This document shows, piece by piece, positions 50,612 through 59,925 of a DNA stretch of 64,000 nt. Each line of letters opens with the position of its first letter. The first letter of the stretch is position 1. Both the position numbers and the translations under genes were made by a program. The notes under the pieces were generated by a model. That model did not search any database and was not told where the DNA came from. It saw nothing but the letters and a program-made list of their open reading frames with translations. The DNA is from Thermoflexaceae bacterium. GTDB taxonomy: Bacteria > Chloroflexota > Dehalococcoidia > Tepidiformales > Tepidiformaceae. Location of the stretch: positions 1,240,001-1,304,000 of the forward strand of contig JABTUD010000002.1 in NCBI GenBank assembly GCA_015075555.1. Direction: 5' to 3'.

Positions 50612-51073
50612 TTACTGGATTGGCCAGCGGGCGCTGGCTTCGTAGGTGTGCGCGATCGTGTGGTGGATCCAGACCTGGGCGATGATCTCTGCCAGGGGCA
50701 TCTCGTAACCCCCCAGCTTCACCGTCTGGCCGAGCGCGGCCTCATCCATCGTCTCGACGAAAGCGGCCGAGGCCTCGTGCCCATCGCGGATGGCCCTGAC
50801 CACTTCCTCCTGCGATTGGTTCGCCATCTTCGCGATGCTCTGGGCGTTCATCCCGGCGACCTGTTCGAGCGTCACCCCGGCGAGCGCCCCTCCCGCCAGC
50901 AAGGGGGCAATCTGCGGCGCCGTACCGGCCGAGGTGGCGATGTGAACGAACGCGTCGCGGCTGGTCCACTGGTGAGCGAGCTGGTGGTCCCAGTTCTTCG
51001 TGTATGAGGCGGCCGCGGCGGCGCGCGCGCCCGCGAAGCGGATCCCGCGCGCGAGCTCGTCTTTCGTTATCAC
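50612..51073 (-). CDS. DinB-like four-helix hypothetical protein
   Basis: A GTG at 51073 with AGAGGAG upstream gives 153 residues. The sequence (NWDHQLAHQWTSRDAFVHIA, VWIHHTIAHTYEASARWPIQ) has the helix pattern and spaced histidines of DinB / maleylpyruvate-isomerase-like metal-binding bundles, a fold used by thiol-dependent enzymes. Assignment is by pattern only. It diverges from pyrG. Confidence 0.5.
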   Translation of the reverse strand: MITKDELARGIRFAGARAAAAASYTKNWDHQLAHQWTSRDAFVHIATSAGTAPQIAPLLAGGALAGVTLEQVAGMNAQSIAKMANQSQEEVVRAIRDGHEASAAFVETMDEAALGQTVKLGGYEMPLAEIIAQVWIHHTIAHTYEASARWPIQ

Positions 51074-51249
51074 GGGCTTCTTCTCCTCTGCTGATTGGGG
51101 GCATTGTGAGCGGCGGCGCTCACGGGGGCAATGGCAATGCGAGGCGCCAGACATGTCTCCCCCTCCGCCCCGATCCGCGCCGCCGGGGAGGGCCTCCACA
51201 ACGCTCCCGGCGGCCGGGGAATGCCGGTTGCCAATGACACATATGTTCG

Positions 51250-51278
51250 TTGACACCCTTCGGGCCCGAGCCTAGGAT
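51250..51278 (+). promoter_or_regulatory. Sigma-70-type promoter of pyrG
   Basis: TTGACA (51250-51255), exactly 17 bases, then TAGGAT (51273-51278). The transcript would start near 51285, about 23 bases before the ATG. The spacer contains GGGCCC. Confidence 0.7.
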
Positions 51279-51307
51279 CGGTAGAGCACACACCGCCGTG
51301 GGGGGCC

Positions 51308-52951
51308 ATGCCGAAGTTCATCTTTGTCACCGGTGGTGTCGTCAGCTCCGTTGGCAAGGGCATCACCACCGCCTCCCTCGGCAGAATCCTCAAGTCCCGC
51401 GGCATCTCCGTCACCATCCAGAAGCTGGACCCCTACCTGAACGTCGACCCCGGGACGATGTCGCCCTATCAGCACGGCGAGGTGTTCGTCACCAGCGACG
51501 GCGCCGAGACCGACCTTGACCTCGGCCACTACGAGCGCTTCATCGACCAGGACCTTTCGCAGGCGTCATCCGTCACCAGCGGCCAGGTCTACCTGTCCGT
51601 GCTCGAACGCGAACGGCGGGGCGACTACCTGGGCGGCACCATCCAGGCCGTCCCGCATCTCACCAACGAGATAAAGGCGCGCATCAGGGCGGCGGCCGAT
51701 TCCGCCCGGGCCGATGTCATCATCTGTGAGGTTGGCGGCACCGTCGGCGACATCGAGGGCCAGACTTTCATCGAAGCCATCCGCCAGATGCGCCACGAGG
51801 AGCCGCGCGAGAATCACCTGAGCGTCCACGTCACCTTCCTCCCCTGGGTGGGAGCAACGGGCGAGCTGAAGACCAAGCCGACCCAGCACTCGGTGCGCGA
51901 GCTGCGCTCCATGGGCATCCAGCCCGATGTCATCATCACGCGCAGCGACCACCCGGTTTCAAGGGAGATCTGCGACAAGATCGCCCTCTTCTGCGACGTC
52001 GACCCCGCCGCCGTCATCCCCCTCGAAACGGTCAGCTCCATCTATGAAGTCCCCCTCATCCTCGAAGAGCGCGGGCTGGGAGCCTACGTCATCGACCGCC
52101 TCGGGCTCACGGGCGGGCGCGACCTGGCCGAGTGGCGCGAAATGGTCGACCGGCTCAAGCACCCGGCCGGGAGCGTTGAGGTGGCCGTGGTGGGCAAGTA
52201 CGTTGAGCTCCACGACGCCTACATGTCGGTGAAGGAATCGCTGGCGCACGCCGGCATTGCCAATGGCGTGGAAGCCAGCATCCGCTGGGTCCACGCCGAG
52301 GACCTGGAAACGCGCGAGCCCGCCGCCGTGCTCCAGGGCGTCGACGGCATCATCGTTCCTGGCGGCTTCGGCGAGCGTGGCTGGGAGGGCAAGGTCAGGG
52401 CGGCCACCTACGCCCGCACGCGGGGCATACCCTACTTCGGCCTCTGCCTGGGGATGCAGGTGATGGTGACCGAGTTCGCGCGCAACGTCTGTGGCATGGA
52501 GGGCGCCAACTCGACCGAGTTCGACCCCGAATCGCCCTACCCCGTCATCAGCCTGCTGGAAGAGCAGCTCGGCGTGACGCGCAAGGGCGGCACCATGCGC
52601 CTGGGCGCCTACCCCTGCCGCCTCACCCCCGGCAGCGTGGCCGCCGCCGCCTATGGCACAGACATGGTGAGCGAGCGCCACCGCCACCGCTGGGAGTTCA
52701 ACAACCGCTACCGGGCAGAGCTTGAGACCGCGGGCCTGGTGGTCAGCGGCATCTCGCCCGATGGGGCGCTGGTCGAGATTTCAGAGATTGGCGGGCACCC
52801 GTTCATGCTCGGCACGCAGTTCCACCCCGAGCTGCAGAGCCGCCCCAACCGCCCGCACCCGCTTTTCCGGGAGTTCGTGGCGGCCGCCGCCGCCCACCGG
52901 CGCGCCGCTTCGCAGCAACCAGAAGGCGCCGCCGTCGCCGCCACCGGCTGA
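51308..52951 (+). CDS. pyrG: CTP synthase
   Basis: CTP synthase aminates UTP to CTP using glutamine. The 547-residue product has the N-terminal synthetase domain (KFIFVTGGVVSSVGKGITTA, KLDPYLNVDPGTMSPYQHGE, EVGGTVGDIEGQ) and the C-terminal class-I glutaminase with its nucleophile cysteine in YFGLCLGMQVMVTEFAR and the His/Glu pair in FHPELQSRP. Length and motifs are normal. Overlaps nothing; followed by a small membrane protein gene after 51 bases. Confidence 0.98.
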   Translation: MPKFIFVTGGVVSSVGKGITTASLGRILKSRGISVTIQKLDPYLNVDPGTMSPYQHGEVFVTSDGAETDLDLGHYERFIDQDLSQASSVTSGQVYLSVLERERRGDYLGGTIQAVPHLTNEIKARIRAAADSARADVIICEVGGTVGDIEGQTFIEAIRQMRHEEPRENHLSVHVTFLPWVGATGELKTKPTQHSVRELRSMGIQPDVIITRSDHPVSREICDKIALFCDVDPAAVIPLETVSSIYEVPLILEERGLGAYVIDRLGLTGGRDLAEWREMVDRLKHPAGSVEVAVVGKYVELHDAYMSVKESLAHAGIANGVEASIRWVHAEDLETREPAAVLQGVDGIIVPGGFGERGWEGKVRAATYARTRGIPYFGLCLGMQVMVTEFARNVCGMEGANSTEFDPESPYPVISLLEEQLGVTRKGGTMRLGAYPCRLTPGSVAAAAYGTDMVSERHRHRWEFNNRYRAELETAGLVVSGISPDGALVEISEIGGHPFMLGTQFHPELQSRPNRPHPLFREFVAAAAAHRRAASQQPEGAAVAATG

Positions 52952-53002
52952 GGTGCCGCGCGGCCAGGCGGTTCGCGCCACGCGCCGGGAGGCGCACTGA
53001 AG

Positions 53003-53470
53003 ATGGACGGCTGGCGAATCGTTCACGTGCTTGGGCTCATCTGGCTCGGGGCCGGGCTTGGTTCGACCTACCCGCTGGTCCTGCGCGCCTGGGTCTTGAA
53101 CGACCTCCGCTCCCGGGCCACCCTCCTGGCCGAGGCGGCCGACAACGAAATCCGCGTGCTTGTCCCCGGGGCCATGGTGACCGGCATCACGGGCTTCTTC
53201 TGGGCGGTCAGCGGCGACTACAACTTCCTTCGTGACGGCTGGCTGGCTGCCCTGGCAGGGCTCTACGTGTTCTTCTACCTGGTCTGCCTGCCCCTGTTCG
53301 GCGTGGGGCTCCGGCGGGCGCGCGACGTCTCGCTCGCTGCTGCCGGTCAGGACGAGGAGACGGAAGAGATGCGCGAAATCCTGGCCGACCGGGTGCCGCT
53401 CGTGTTCGGGGCGCTGCTCGTGCTGGGCGTGCCCGTGCTCGCCTGGCTGGCCGTGTTCAAGCCGTTCTAG
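53003..53470 (+). CDS. DUF2269-like membrane protein
   Basis: The 155-residue product has four hydrophobic segments and opens RIVHVLGLIWLGAGLGSTYP, the start typical of DUF2269-type integral membrane proteins. A charged loop (AAGQDEETEEMREILADR) precedes the last helix. Function unknown. Its stop overlaps the stop of the convergent thioesterase gene by four bases. Confidence 0.65.
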   Translation: MDGWRIVHVLGLIWLGAGLGSTYPLVLRAWVLNDLRSRATLLAEAADNEIRVLVPGAMVTGITGFFWAVSGDYNFLRDGWLAALAGLYVFFYLVCLPLFGVGLRRARDVSLAAAGQDEETEEMREILADRVPLVFGALLVLGVPVLAWLAVFKPF

Positions 53471-53904
53471 GCAGGCTCGCCCAGTGCCCGCCAGCGCGCT
53501 TCTGCGATCGTCAGCTCGTTGCCTTCGCCATCAAAGAGCGCACCGCGCACGAAGACGTTCGGCCCCTCCACGCGCACCAGCTCGGCCCGCGCCCGCAACG
53601 TCTCGCCGAGGGGCGCCGGGCGCCGGTAGCGCAAGCTGAAGTCGGCCGTCACGATGCGCATCTCCGGGCGGTCGTGGAAGGCGAGGTGCACCGCCTTGCC
53701 CATCACCTCATCGAGGATCGTCGCCTGGATCCCGCCGTGCAGGACAGTGGGCGCCCCGCGATAGTGCGCGGGCGCGACGTACTCGCACTCCACGGTGTGC
53801 TCGGCGATGCGCCGGAAGGCAAGCTGGAGGCCGAGCTCATTCTCAGCGCCGCAGCCAAAGCAGGCAGGGTCGCCGTTCCAGGCGAGGGGAACCTCAGCAT
53901 GCAC
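53467..53904 (-). CDS. PaaI-like hotdog-fold thioesterase
   Basis: The 145-residue form begins at the GTG at 53904, eleven bases inside the arsR end. It contains CFGCGAENELGLQLAF, then the hotdog core with LHGGIQATILDEVMGKAVH, where the His-Gly-Gly and Glu match the active site of PaaI-type acyl-CoA thioesterases, and TADFSLRYRRPAPLGETLR. Substrate is unknown. It is in the same direction as arsR and may be co-transcribed. Confidence 0.85.
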   Translation of the reverse strand: MHAEVPLAWNGDPACFGCGAENELGLQLAFRRIAEHTVECEYVAPAHYRGAPTVLHGGIQATILDEVMGKAVHLAFHDRPEMRIVTADFSLRYRRPAPLGETLRARAELVRVEGPNVFVRGALFDGEGNELTIAEARWRALGEPA

Positions 53905-54256
53905 TGGCGCCACACTCCACCGGTTCGCGGCCGCCCCCGGCCGGCGCCACCCCTTCACCCGCAGGACAGCAGACGCGGTAGCAGAAATCGACCAGCCAGC
54001 GGATGGTCCTTTCGTCGAGGCAGTAGCAGGGGTTGCCTTCGATGGCGCCGCTGATGATGCCCGCCTCTTTGAGCACCTTGAGGTGCTGCGAGACCGTGGA
54101 CTGCGCCAGCGGCAGCACCTCCACCAGGTCGCCCGTGTAGCAGGCCTGCCGCTTTGCCAGCTCGGTCACAATTCTCACGCGGGCGGGGTTGCCCAGGGCG
54201 CGAAACACGGTTGCGGCGCGCTCTTCTTCTTCTGTTAGCCCATCGATCGTCTTCAT
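53894..54256 (-). CDS. arsR: ArsR-family arsenite-responsive repressor
   Basis: The 120-residue product has a winged helix-turn-helix (ATVFRALGNPARVRIVTELA, STVSQHLKVLKEAGIISG). Several cysteines could bind As(III): RQACYTGDL beside the recognition region, GNPCYCLDE and DFCYRVCCPAG near the C-terminus. It diverges from arsM across 135 bases that contain three ATCG-n8-CGAT sites, so autorepression and control of arsM are likely. AGGA precedes the ATG. Confidence 0.9.
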   Translation of the reverse strand: MKTIDGLTEEEERAATVFRALGNPARVRIVTELAKRQACYTGDLVEVLPLAQSTVSQHLKVLKEAGIISGAIEGNPCYCLDERTIRWLVDFCYRVCCPAGEGVAPAGGGREPVECGASAC

Positions 54257-54279
54257 TCGTTCCTGCCTGCGGGTATGAT

Positions 54280-54295
54280 ATCGAGGATTTACGAT
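54280..54295. promoter_or_regulatory. ArsR operator-like site 1
   Basis: ATCGAGGATTTACGAT, an ATCG-n8-CGAT inverted repeat, lies 24 bases upstream of the arsR start codon. Confidence 0.6.
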
Positions 54296-54312
54296 GAAAT
54301 GCCAGCCGGGGG

Positions 54313-54341
54313 TTGACAGCGGCACAAAGGCATCGTAATTT
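54313..54341 (+). promoter_or_regulatory. arsM promoter
   Basis: TTGACA (54313-54318), 17 bases, then TAATTT (54336-54341). The -10 box lies inside operator site 2, so bound ArsR would block RNA polymerase. Confidence 0.7.
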
Positions 54342-54347
54342 TCCGAT
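54332..54347. promoter_or_regulatory. ArsR operator-like site 2
   Basis: ATCGTAATTTTCCGAT, an imperfect inverted repeat of the same ATCG-n8-CGAT form, overlapping the arsM -10 box. Confidence 0.7.
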
Positions 54348-54355
54348 TGAACCTT

Positions 54356-54371
54356 ATCGCAAATTTGCGAT
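54356..54371. promoter_or_regulatory. ArsR operator-like site 3, perfect palindrome
   Basis: ATCGCAAATTTGCGAT is a perfect 16-base palindrome just downstream of the expected arsM transcription start and 20 bases before the ATG. Confidence 0.75.
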
Positions 54372-54391
54372 TCCCCGAAAGGAACCCGAAA

Positions 54392-55240
54392 ATGACCGCT
54401 CCCACCAACGATCAGATCCGCGAAGCCGTCTCCCGGGAGTACGCCGGCCGCGTGAGGGGCGTCCTCGATGGCATTGAAGACGAGGTCCCGCTGGTCGCCG
54501 CCTCCGGATGCTGTAGCGCGCCCGCGGCCGAGGAGGCCCCTTCCTGCTGCGGCAGCGATGCGGGCACCGACGCCCAGGTGACGAGAATCGCCGCCCTCTA
54601 TTCGCAGGCAGAAGTCGCCGACCTCCCGAGCACGGTCACCGACGTCTCCTTCGGCTGCGGCAACCCCACGGCGATCGCCGCCTTGCAGCCGGGCCAGGTG
54701 GTGCTCGACCTCGGCTCGGGAGGCGGCATCGACTGCTTCCTGGCGGCGAAGATGGTGGGGCCGGCCGGCAAGGTCTACGGTGTCGACCGCACCCCCGAGA
54801 TGATCGCCCTCGCGCGCAAGAACGCCGCGAAGGTCGGCGCGACGAACGTCGAGTTCCGCCAGGGCGAGATAGAGGCGCTCCCCGTCGACAGCGAGAGCGT
54901 CGACGTCATCATCTCAAACTGCGTCATCAACCTGGCCCCGGACAAGGATGCCGTCTTCCGCGAGGCCTTCCGGGTGCTGAAGCCCGGCGGCCGGCTGCAG
55001 GTCTCGGACATGGTGTGGAAGCGCGAGGCGCCTGCCGAACTGAAGAGCGACCTGGAGCAGTGGGCGGGCTGCATCTCCGGCGCACTCCTGGAGTCAGAAT
55101 ACGTGGCGAAGATCCGGGCCGCGGGCTTCGACAACGTCACCTCGGACGCGCGCGAGTACGAGCTGGGCAAGGGCCTGGCCACCACGAACGTGGTCGCCAC
55201 CAGGCCCGCCGGCGTGCCTGCTCCCGGCCGCTGCTGCTGA
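54392..55240 (+). CDS. arsM: Arsenite S-adenosylmethionine methyltransferase
   Basis: ArsM methylates As(III) in the cytoplasm for detoxification. The 282-residue product has the SAM motif [16 protein letters not shown] and the three cysteines required by the family, in [15 protein letters not shown] and WAGCISG. Extra cysteine pairs occur near the N-terminus (SGCCSA, SCCGS) and at the end (GRCC), common in bacterial ArsM. An AGGA lies ten bases before the ATG. It diverges from arsR and shares its operators. Confidence 0.96.
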   Translation: MTAPTNDQIREAVSREYAGRVRGVLDGIEDEVPLVAASGCCSAPAAEEAPSCCGSDAGTDAQVTRIAALYSQAEVADLPSTVTDVSFGCGNPTAIAALQPGQVVLDLGSGGGIDCFLAAKMVGPAGKVYGVDRTPEMIALARKNAAKVGATNVEFRQGEIEALPVDSESVDVIISNCVINLAPDKDAVFREAFRVLKPGGRLQVSDMVWKREAPAELKSDLEQWAGCISGALLESEYVAKIRAAGFDNVTSDAREYELGKGLATTNVVATRPAGVPAPGRCC

Positions 55241-55335
55241 CCCGTTTCGTCCCTCTTGCGGCCCCTCTTCCCTGCTCCGGGAGAGGGGCCGCTGTTAGTG
55301 CGCGGCAGGGGATTCCCGGACCCGCTCAAATGTTC

Positions 55336-55341
55336 TACAAT
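55336..55341 (+). promoter_or_regulatory. -10 box of recQ
   Basis: TACAAT ends eight bases before the GTG start of recQ, too close for a ribosome site; a leaderless transcript is likely. Confidence 0.4.
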
Positions 55342-55349
55342 CCCCGGTC

Positions 55350-57437
55350 GTGACCACGCGCGCCAAGTCACCTTGCTCATCCGCCCCCGACCCCCGGTCG
55401 CTCGCTCCCGCGCGCCGCGTGCTCCGCGAAACCTTCGGCTACGCCGAGTTCCGCCCCGGCCAGCCCGAAGTCATCAGCGCCGTCCTCGCCGGGCGCGACA
55501 CGCTGGCGGTCATGCCCACGGGTGGAGGCAAGAGCCTCTGCTACCAGGTGCCGGCGCTGCTTTTCGATGGCGGCCTCACGGTGGTCGTTTCGCCCCTCCT
55601 GGCGCTGATGAAGGACCAGGTCGACGCCCTCACCAGGGCGGGAGTGGCCGCCGCCGCGGTCAACTCCACCGTCCCCCGTGAGGAACAGACAGAGACCATG
55701 GGCAATGCCGTTGCCGGCAGGCTCCAGCTCCTCTACGTCGCCCCCGAACGCTTCGGTGACGGGGCCTTCATGGCCGCTTTGCGCCAGGCGCGCGTCGCGC
55801 TGCTCGCCATCGATGAGGCGCACTGCATCTCCCAGTGGGGGCACGACTTCCGCCCCAGCTACCGCGACCTGGGGACGGTGCGCCCCCGCATCGGCAATCC
55901 GCCCATCGTCGCCCTCACCGCCACGGCCGACCCCGAGGTCCGTGCCGACATTGCCGCCCGGCTCGGCCTGCACGACCCGGAGGTGCACGTCGCCGGCTTT
56001 GACCGTCCGAATCTCCGCTTCGATGTCGTGCGCGTGAAGAGCCAGAAGGAGAAGGACGAACGCATCGCTGCGAAGCTGAAAGAGCTCGGGGGCGAATCGG
56101 CAATCGTCTACTGCGGCACCCGCAAGAAGGTCGAGGAGCTCACGGACTTCCTCAAGCGCCAGCGCATCCGCAGCGCGAGCTACCACGCCGGCATGGAGGA
56201 CAAGGAGCGCAGGGACATCCAGGATGCCTTCGCACGGGACAGGCTGCCTGTCATCGTGGCCACGAACGCCTTCGGCATGGGCATCGACAAGCCCGACGTG
56301 CGCATGGTGCTCCACCACGACATGCCCGAGTCGATCGAGGCCTACTACCAGGAGGCGGGCAGGGGAGGGCGTGACGGCGCTCCCGCTGAATGCGTCCTCT
56401 ATTTCGCCCCGCGCGACCGCTCCCTGCGCGAGTTCTTCATCGAGCTCCAGCACCCGGAGCCCGCCACCGTGGTCGAGGTCTACCGCGCCCTTGTGAGCGC
56501 GGGCGGCGAGCGCGTCCACGTGCGCGACCTGATGCAGTCCGACGATGAGCCCGGCGTCAACGCCGCCATCCAGGCACTCGTCGACTCCGGCCTGGCCCAA
56601 CGCCGGGGGCAGATGGTGGCCGCCACCCGGCCGGGCGGCGAAGAGAGCATCGACCTGGACGGCCTGGAGGCGCACCGCGCCCACGCCGTGCGCAAGCTCG
56701 ATGCCATGCAGCGCTACGCTGAGTCTGTCACCTGCCTGCGGGCGCGCATCCTCGACTACTTCGGCGACGAGGGCCATGGGCGCGCCTGCGGCAACTGCGG
56801 GCCCTGCCTGGCCCCTCCGCGCGGCGCAACCCGCGAAGCAGATGCTGCCGACCCGCTCTTCCAGGACCTGCGCGCCGTCCGCAAGCACTTCGCCGAGACC
56901 GAAAACGTCCCGTCCTACGTCATCTTCAGCGACTCCACGTTGCGGGAGATGGCCGCAAAGCGCCCCCGCACCCGGGCGGAAATGCTCAATGTCACCGGCG
57001 TGGGCAGGGTGAAGTATGAACGCTACGGAGAGGCCTTCCTTGCGGTCACCCGGGGCACCGCCACTCCTCCCGCGCCTCCGCCGCGGACGCCTGCACAGGG
57101 CCCGCCCATGCGCGACCGCCATGGGCGGGCCCTGCCCGAGACTGTTCGCCGAACCTGGGAGCTTCTGCGCGCCGGGGAGGACATCCCCGCCATCGCTGCC
57201 CGGCGCGGGATGAACGCGAGCACCATTGCCACGCACATCGGCCACCTCATCGAGCGTGGCGAGATCGAGGACGTGTCGCCGTGGATCGACCTGGCAACGC
57301 TGGCGAAAGTCCGGCGCGCTGCCGGGGGCGGCCCTGTGGGCGCGCTCGGCCCCATCAAGGAGGCGCTCGGCGACGGCGTCACCTACGAGCAGCTCCACAT
57401 CGCCCGTGCCTGCATCAACCGCGAGCTCTCCGTTTGA
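55350..57437 (+). CDS. recQ: ATP-dependent DNA helicase RecQ
   Basis: RecQ is a 3'-5' helicase of recombination and repair. The 695-residue product has the Walker A motif (AVMPTGGGKSLCYQVPAL), the DEAH box in AIDEAHCISQWGHDFRP, motif VI (YYQEAGRGGRDG) and the zinc-binding cysteines (SVTCLRARILDYFGDEG, then ACGNCGPC). An HRDC domain (AVRKHFAETENVPSYVIFSD) and a C-terminal helix-turn-helix of the RecQ_C type (PAIAARRGMNASTIATHIGH) follow. Start is a GTG. Confidence 0.97.
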   Translation: MTTRAKSPCSSAPDPRSLAPARRVLRETFGYAEFRPGQPEVISAVLAGRDTLAVMPTGGGKSLCYQVPALLFDGGLTVVVSPLLALMKDQVDALTRAGVAAAAVNSTVPREEQTETMGNAVAGRLQLLYVAPERFGDGAFMAALRQARVALLAIDEAHCISQWGHDFRPSYRDLGTVRPRIGNPPIVALTATADPEVRADIAARLGLHDPEVHVAGFDRPNLRFDVVRVKSQKEKDERIAAKLKELGGESAIVYCGTRKKVEELTDFLKRQRIRSASYHAGMEDKERRDIQDAFARDRLPVIVATNAFGMGIDKPDVRMVLHHDMPESIEAYYQEAGRGGRDGAPAECVLYFAPRDRSLREFFIELQHPEPATVVEVYRALVSAGGERVHVRDLMQSDDEPGVNAAIQALVDSGLAQRRGQMVAATRPGGEESIDLDGLEAHRAHAVRKLDAMQRYAESVTCLRARILDYFGDEGHGRACGNCGPCLAPPRGATREADAADPLFQDLRAVRKHFAETENVPSYVIFSDSTLREMAAKRPRTRAEMLNVTGVGRVKYERYGEAFLAVTRGTATPPAPPPRTPAQGPPMRDRHGRALPETVRRTWELLRAGEDIPAIAARRGMNASTIATHIGHLIERGEIEDVSPWIDLATLAKVRRAAGGGPVGALGPIKEALGDGVTYEQLHIARACINRELSV

Positions 57438-57469
57438 GGCGTTCCCCGGGTTGCGCGCAAGAGGTCACC

Positions 57470-58402
57470 ATGCACGATGAGGGGGTGGCTGGCCAACGGC
57501 GGTGGCGGATGTTCGCCTGGATCCTGGCGGCAGGCGGCGTCATGAGCGGGCTGGGCGCGATCGTGTTCGCGCTGGCGAGCAGCTCATCCAGCAGCCATGC
57601 CGGGGGACTCCAATTCCGGGCCTTCGTGCCGATGGTGGCAAACGACGAATACCATGCGCCCGTGACCCCCACGGTCACGGTGACCACAACCGCGACCAAC
57701 ACGCCCACAACCACGCCCACAACACCGGGGAACACACTCACCCTGGAGGCGGGCCGGGGCTTCATCTTCGAACCGCCCCAGGTCACCACCAGCGAGCGCG
57801 ACGTCTGGTGGAACGGCATCCAGTTCGTGCCCGCCAACGGGGTGGGCATGAAGAAGCTGGGCAAGTTCGAGAGCCTCGCCGAGGTGGGGGAACCGCCCCG
57901 CGATGGGTACTCTTCCCTCCTGATCGAACCCGAGCCGGGCGACGCGGTCGCCTTCAGGCTGCGCCCCGAAGCAGAGACCGGCTACACCCCCTTCGCCCTC
58001 ATCTGGGTGCACCCGGATTCGCCAGTATCGAGCGGCGGCCACCCGATCAGGTTCACCTGGCGCTACTACCCCGGTGAGCCCTGCGGAGGGACCGAAGCGA
58101 CCATCATCGAGCTAAACAAGCTGCTGGCCGGCACCTACCAGTACGTGACCATCCAGGGAGCGGGCGACATGACCGGCTGGAAGATCGTAAGCGTTCAGCC
58201 CAAGCCGTACACGTACCATTTCCCCGATGGCTGGATGCTGAGCGGCACGGCCGAGGTGCGCTCGGCGACGGCCCAGTTCCCGCCCACCGCGGATGCACTC
58301 TGGTGGTCTCACCTCCCCACCTGGAACATGGGCGCGGACAACGACGCACAGCTCTACAACTGCGAGGGCACGCTCGTCCAGACCTTCGACGACGACCAGT
58401 AG
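57470..58402 (+). CDS. Secreted or membrane-anchored protein of unknown function
   Basis: The 310-residue product has one N-terminal membrane helix (FAWILAAGGVMSGLGAIVFAL), a Thr/Pro linker (TPTVTVTTTATNTPTTTPTT) and an extracytoplasmic region of about 220 residues rich in Trp, Tyr and Gly. Three short Trp-containing stretches (DVWWNGIQFVP, FRLRPEAETGYTPF, DALWWSHLPTW) suggest a beta-sandwich. GAGG six bases before the ATG. No family is recognised. Confidence 0.7.
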   Translation: MHDEGVAGQRRWRMFAWILAAGGVMSGLGAIVFALASSSSSSHAGGLQFRAFVPMVANDEYHAPVTPTVTVTTTATNTPTTTPTTPGNTLTLEAGRGFIFEPPQVTTSERDVWWNGIQFVPANGVGMKKLGKFESLAEVGEPPRDGYSSLLIEPEPGDAVAFRLRPEAETGYTPFALIWVHPDSPVSSGGHPIRFTWRYYPGEPCGGTEATIIELNKLLAGTYQYVTIQGAGDMTGWKIVSVQPKPYTYHFPDGWMLSGTAEVRSATAQFPPTADALWWSHLPTWNMGADNDAQLYNCEGTLVQTFDDDQ

Positions 58403-58482
58403 CCCCGCCAAAGGCTCGCGTAAACTCTCCTTTCCGTCATGGTAGGGCCAGCCGGGAGCCGTGGGCGTATCCTATTGCAGAG

Positions 58483-59913
58483 ATGCGCCAGGCTAATCTC
58501 GCGCAATTTGCCATCCCGGGGCTTGCCGTCGCGGCGGCCCTGCTGTTCATCTCGTGCTCAGGCGGCAAGAGTGACGGCCCATCGCCGGCGGCGCAGGGCG
58601 CCGTGGACACTTCGACGATCGACCCCCTCAAGCTCATCTACTGGGACCGTCTCAACTTCTATGGGGGCGTGGTGCCCGAAGAGGCGCAGGCCACGTTCGA
58701 TGCCATCGCCGCCAGCGGCGACCTCCGCTTTGTGCCCTACCTGCTCGACCTGGCAGTGCTTCCCGCCCCCTTCGACGTCTCCATCCACAAGCTCCTCCCC
58801 GGCTGGATCGGGCCCATGGGAGACTTCGGCACCTTTAGCTGGGTCGAACAACAGGGGTATCGCACGCCCGCCGATGACACCCCCGAGTACCTGGCCTTCA
58901 AGCACAGGCTGTTCAGTACCATCCAGCCTGAGCTCGGCGCCTTCATCGACCCGGATGCCCCGCACACGATCTCAGCGCAGGAAATCCTCTGGGGAGGCGT
59001 GTACGTCGATGGCATCCCACCGCTTGAATCCCCGCGCATGGTCTCGCCCGCCGAGGCGTCCTCGTGGATCAGGGACGGCGACCAGGTAATCGGCATCGAG
59101 CTGAACGGGGATGTCCGCGCCTATCCCCGGCGCATCATCGACTGGCACGAGATGGTGAACGACACGGTCGGCGGCATCCCGGTCTCACTCGCCTATTGCA
59201 CGCTCTGCAACAGCGCCATCCTTTACGACGGGCGGCACGATGGCCAGGTCTACCGCTTCGGCACGAGCGGCATGCTCTACCGTTCCAACAAGCTGATGTA
59301 CGACCGCGCCACGCGGACCCTCTGGGAGCAGTTCAGCGGCGAGCCGGTCTGGGGCGAGCTTGCCGGCAAGGGCATCCGCTTGAAGGCGCTGCCAGTTACC
59401 CACACAACCTGGGCCGAATGGCTCGCCGAACACCCCACCACGAAGGTGCTCGACATCAACACGGGCTTCGAACGCGATTACGGACCCGGCATGGCCTACG
59501 CAGAATACTTCGACGATCCCCAACTGATGTTCCCGGCGCCAGACCGCTCGGGCCCTCTCCAGCCAAAGGACATCGTCTACGTTGTCCGGCTCGACGATGC
59601 GCTCACCGCCTACCCGGTGAAGCTGCTGGCCGAACGGGGCTTCATCGAGGACCGCATCGGCGACCGCGAGGTGGTTGTCGTGGCCACTGCCGATGGCAGC
59701 GGTGGGCGCGCCTATGACCGGCGCGGGCTGGATTTCACCTCGTTCGATGCGCCCGGCCGGAGGCTGAAGTCGTCAACCGGCAGCGTGTGGATCGTGACGG
59801 AGACAGGCCTCGTAGGCCCGGGCGGGGAGACCCGCGAGCGCCTCCCCGGGCACAACAGCTTCTGGTTCTCGGTCCTCAACCACACTCGCGATGGGAAGCT
59901 CTACGGCCAGTAG
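58483..59913 (+). CDS. DUF3179 lipoprotein
   Basis: The 476-residue product begins with a lipoprotein signal (AAALLFISCSGG). The C-terminal 300 residues are DUF3179: DGDQVIGIELNGDVRAYPRR, DWHEMVNDTVGGIPVSLAYC, TLCNSAILYDGR and the TSGMLYRSNKLMYDR block. The two cysteines of YCTLCNSA are conserved in the family and might bind a metal. Function unknown. A TATCCT lies nine bases before the ATG. Confidence 0.92.
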   Translation: MRQANLAQFAIPGLAVAAALLFISCSGGKSDGPSPAAQGAVDTSTIDPLKLIYWDRLNFYGGVVPEEAQATFDAIAASGDLRFVPYLLDLAVLPAPFDVSIHKLLPGWIGPMGDFGTFSWVEQQGYRTPADDTPEYLAFKHRLFSTIQPELGAFIDPDAPHTISAQEILWGGVYVDGIPPLESPRMVSPAEASSWIRDGDQVIGIELNGDVRAYPRRIIDWHEMVNDTVGGIPVSLAYCTLCNSAILYDGRHDGQVYRFGTSGMLYRSNKLMYDRATRTLWEQFSGEPVWGELAGKGIRLKALPVTHTTWAEWLAEHPTTKVLDINTGFERDYGPGMAYAEYFDDPQLMFPAPDRSGPLQPKDIVYVVRLDDALTAYPVKLLAERGFIEDRIGDREVVVVATADGSGGRAYDRRGLDFTSFDAPGRRLKSSTGSVWIVTETGLVGPGGETRERLPGHNSFWFSVLNHTRDGKLYGQ

Positions 59914-59925
59914 CGCCGTCCCGGC

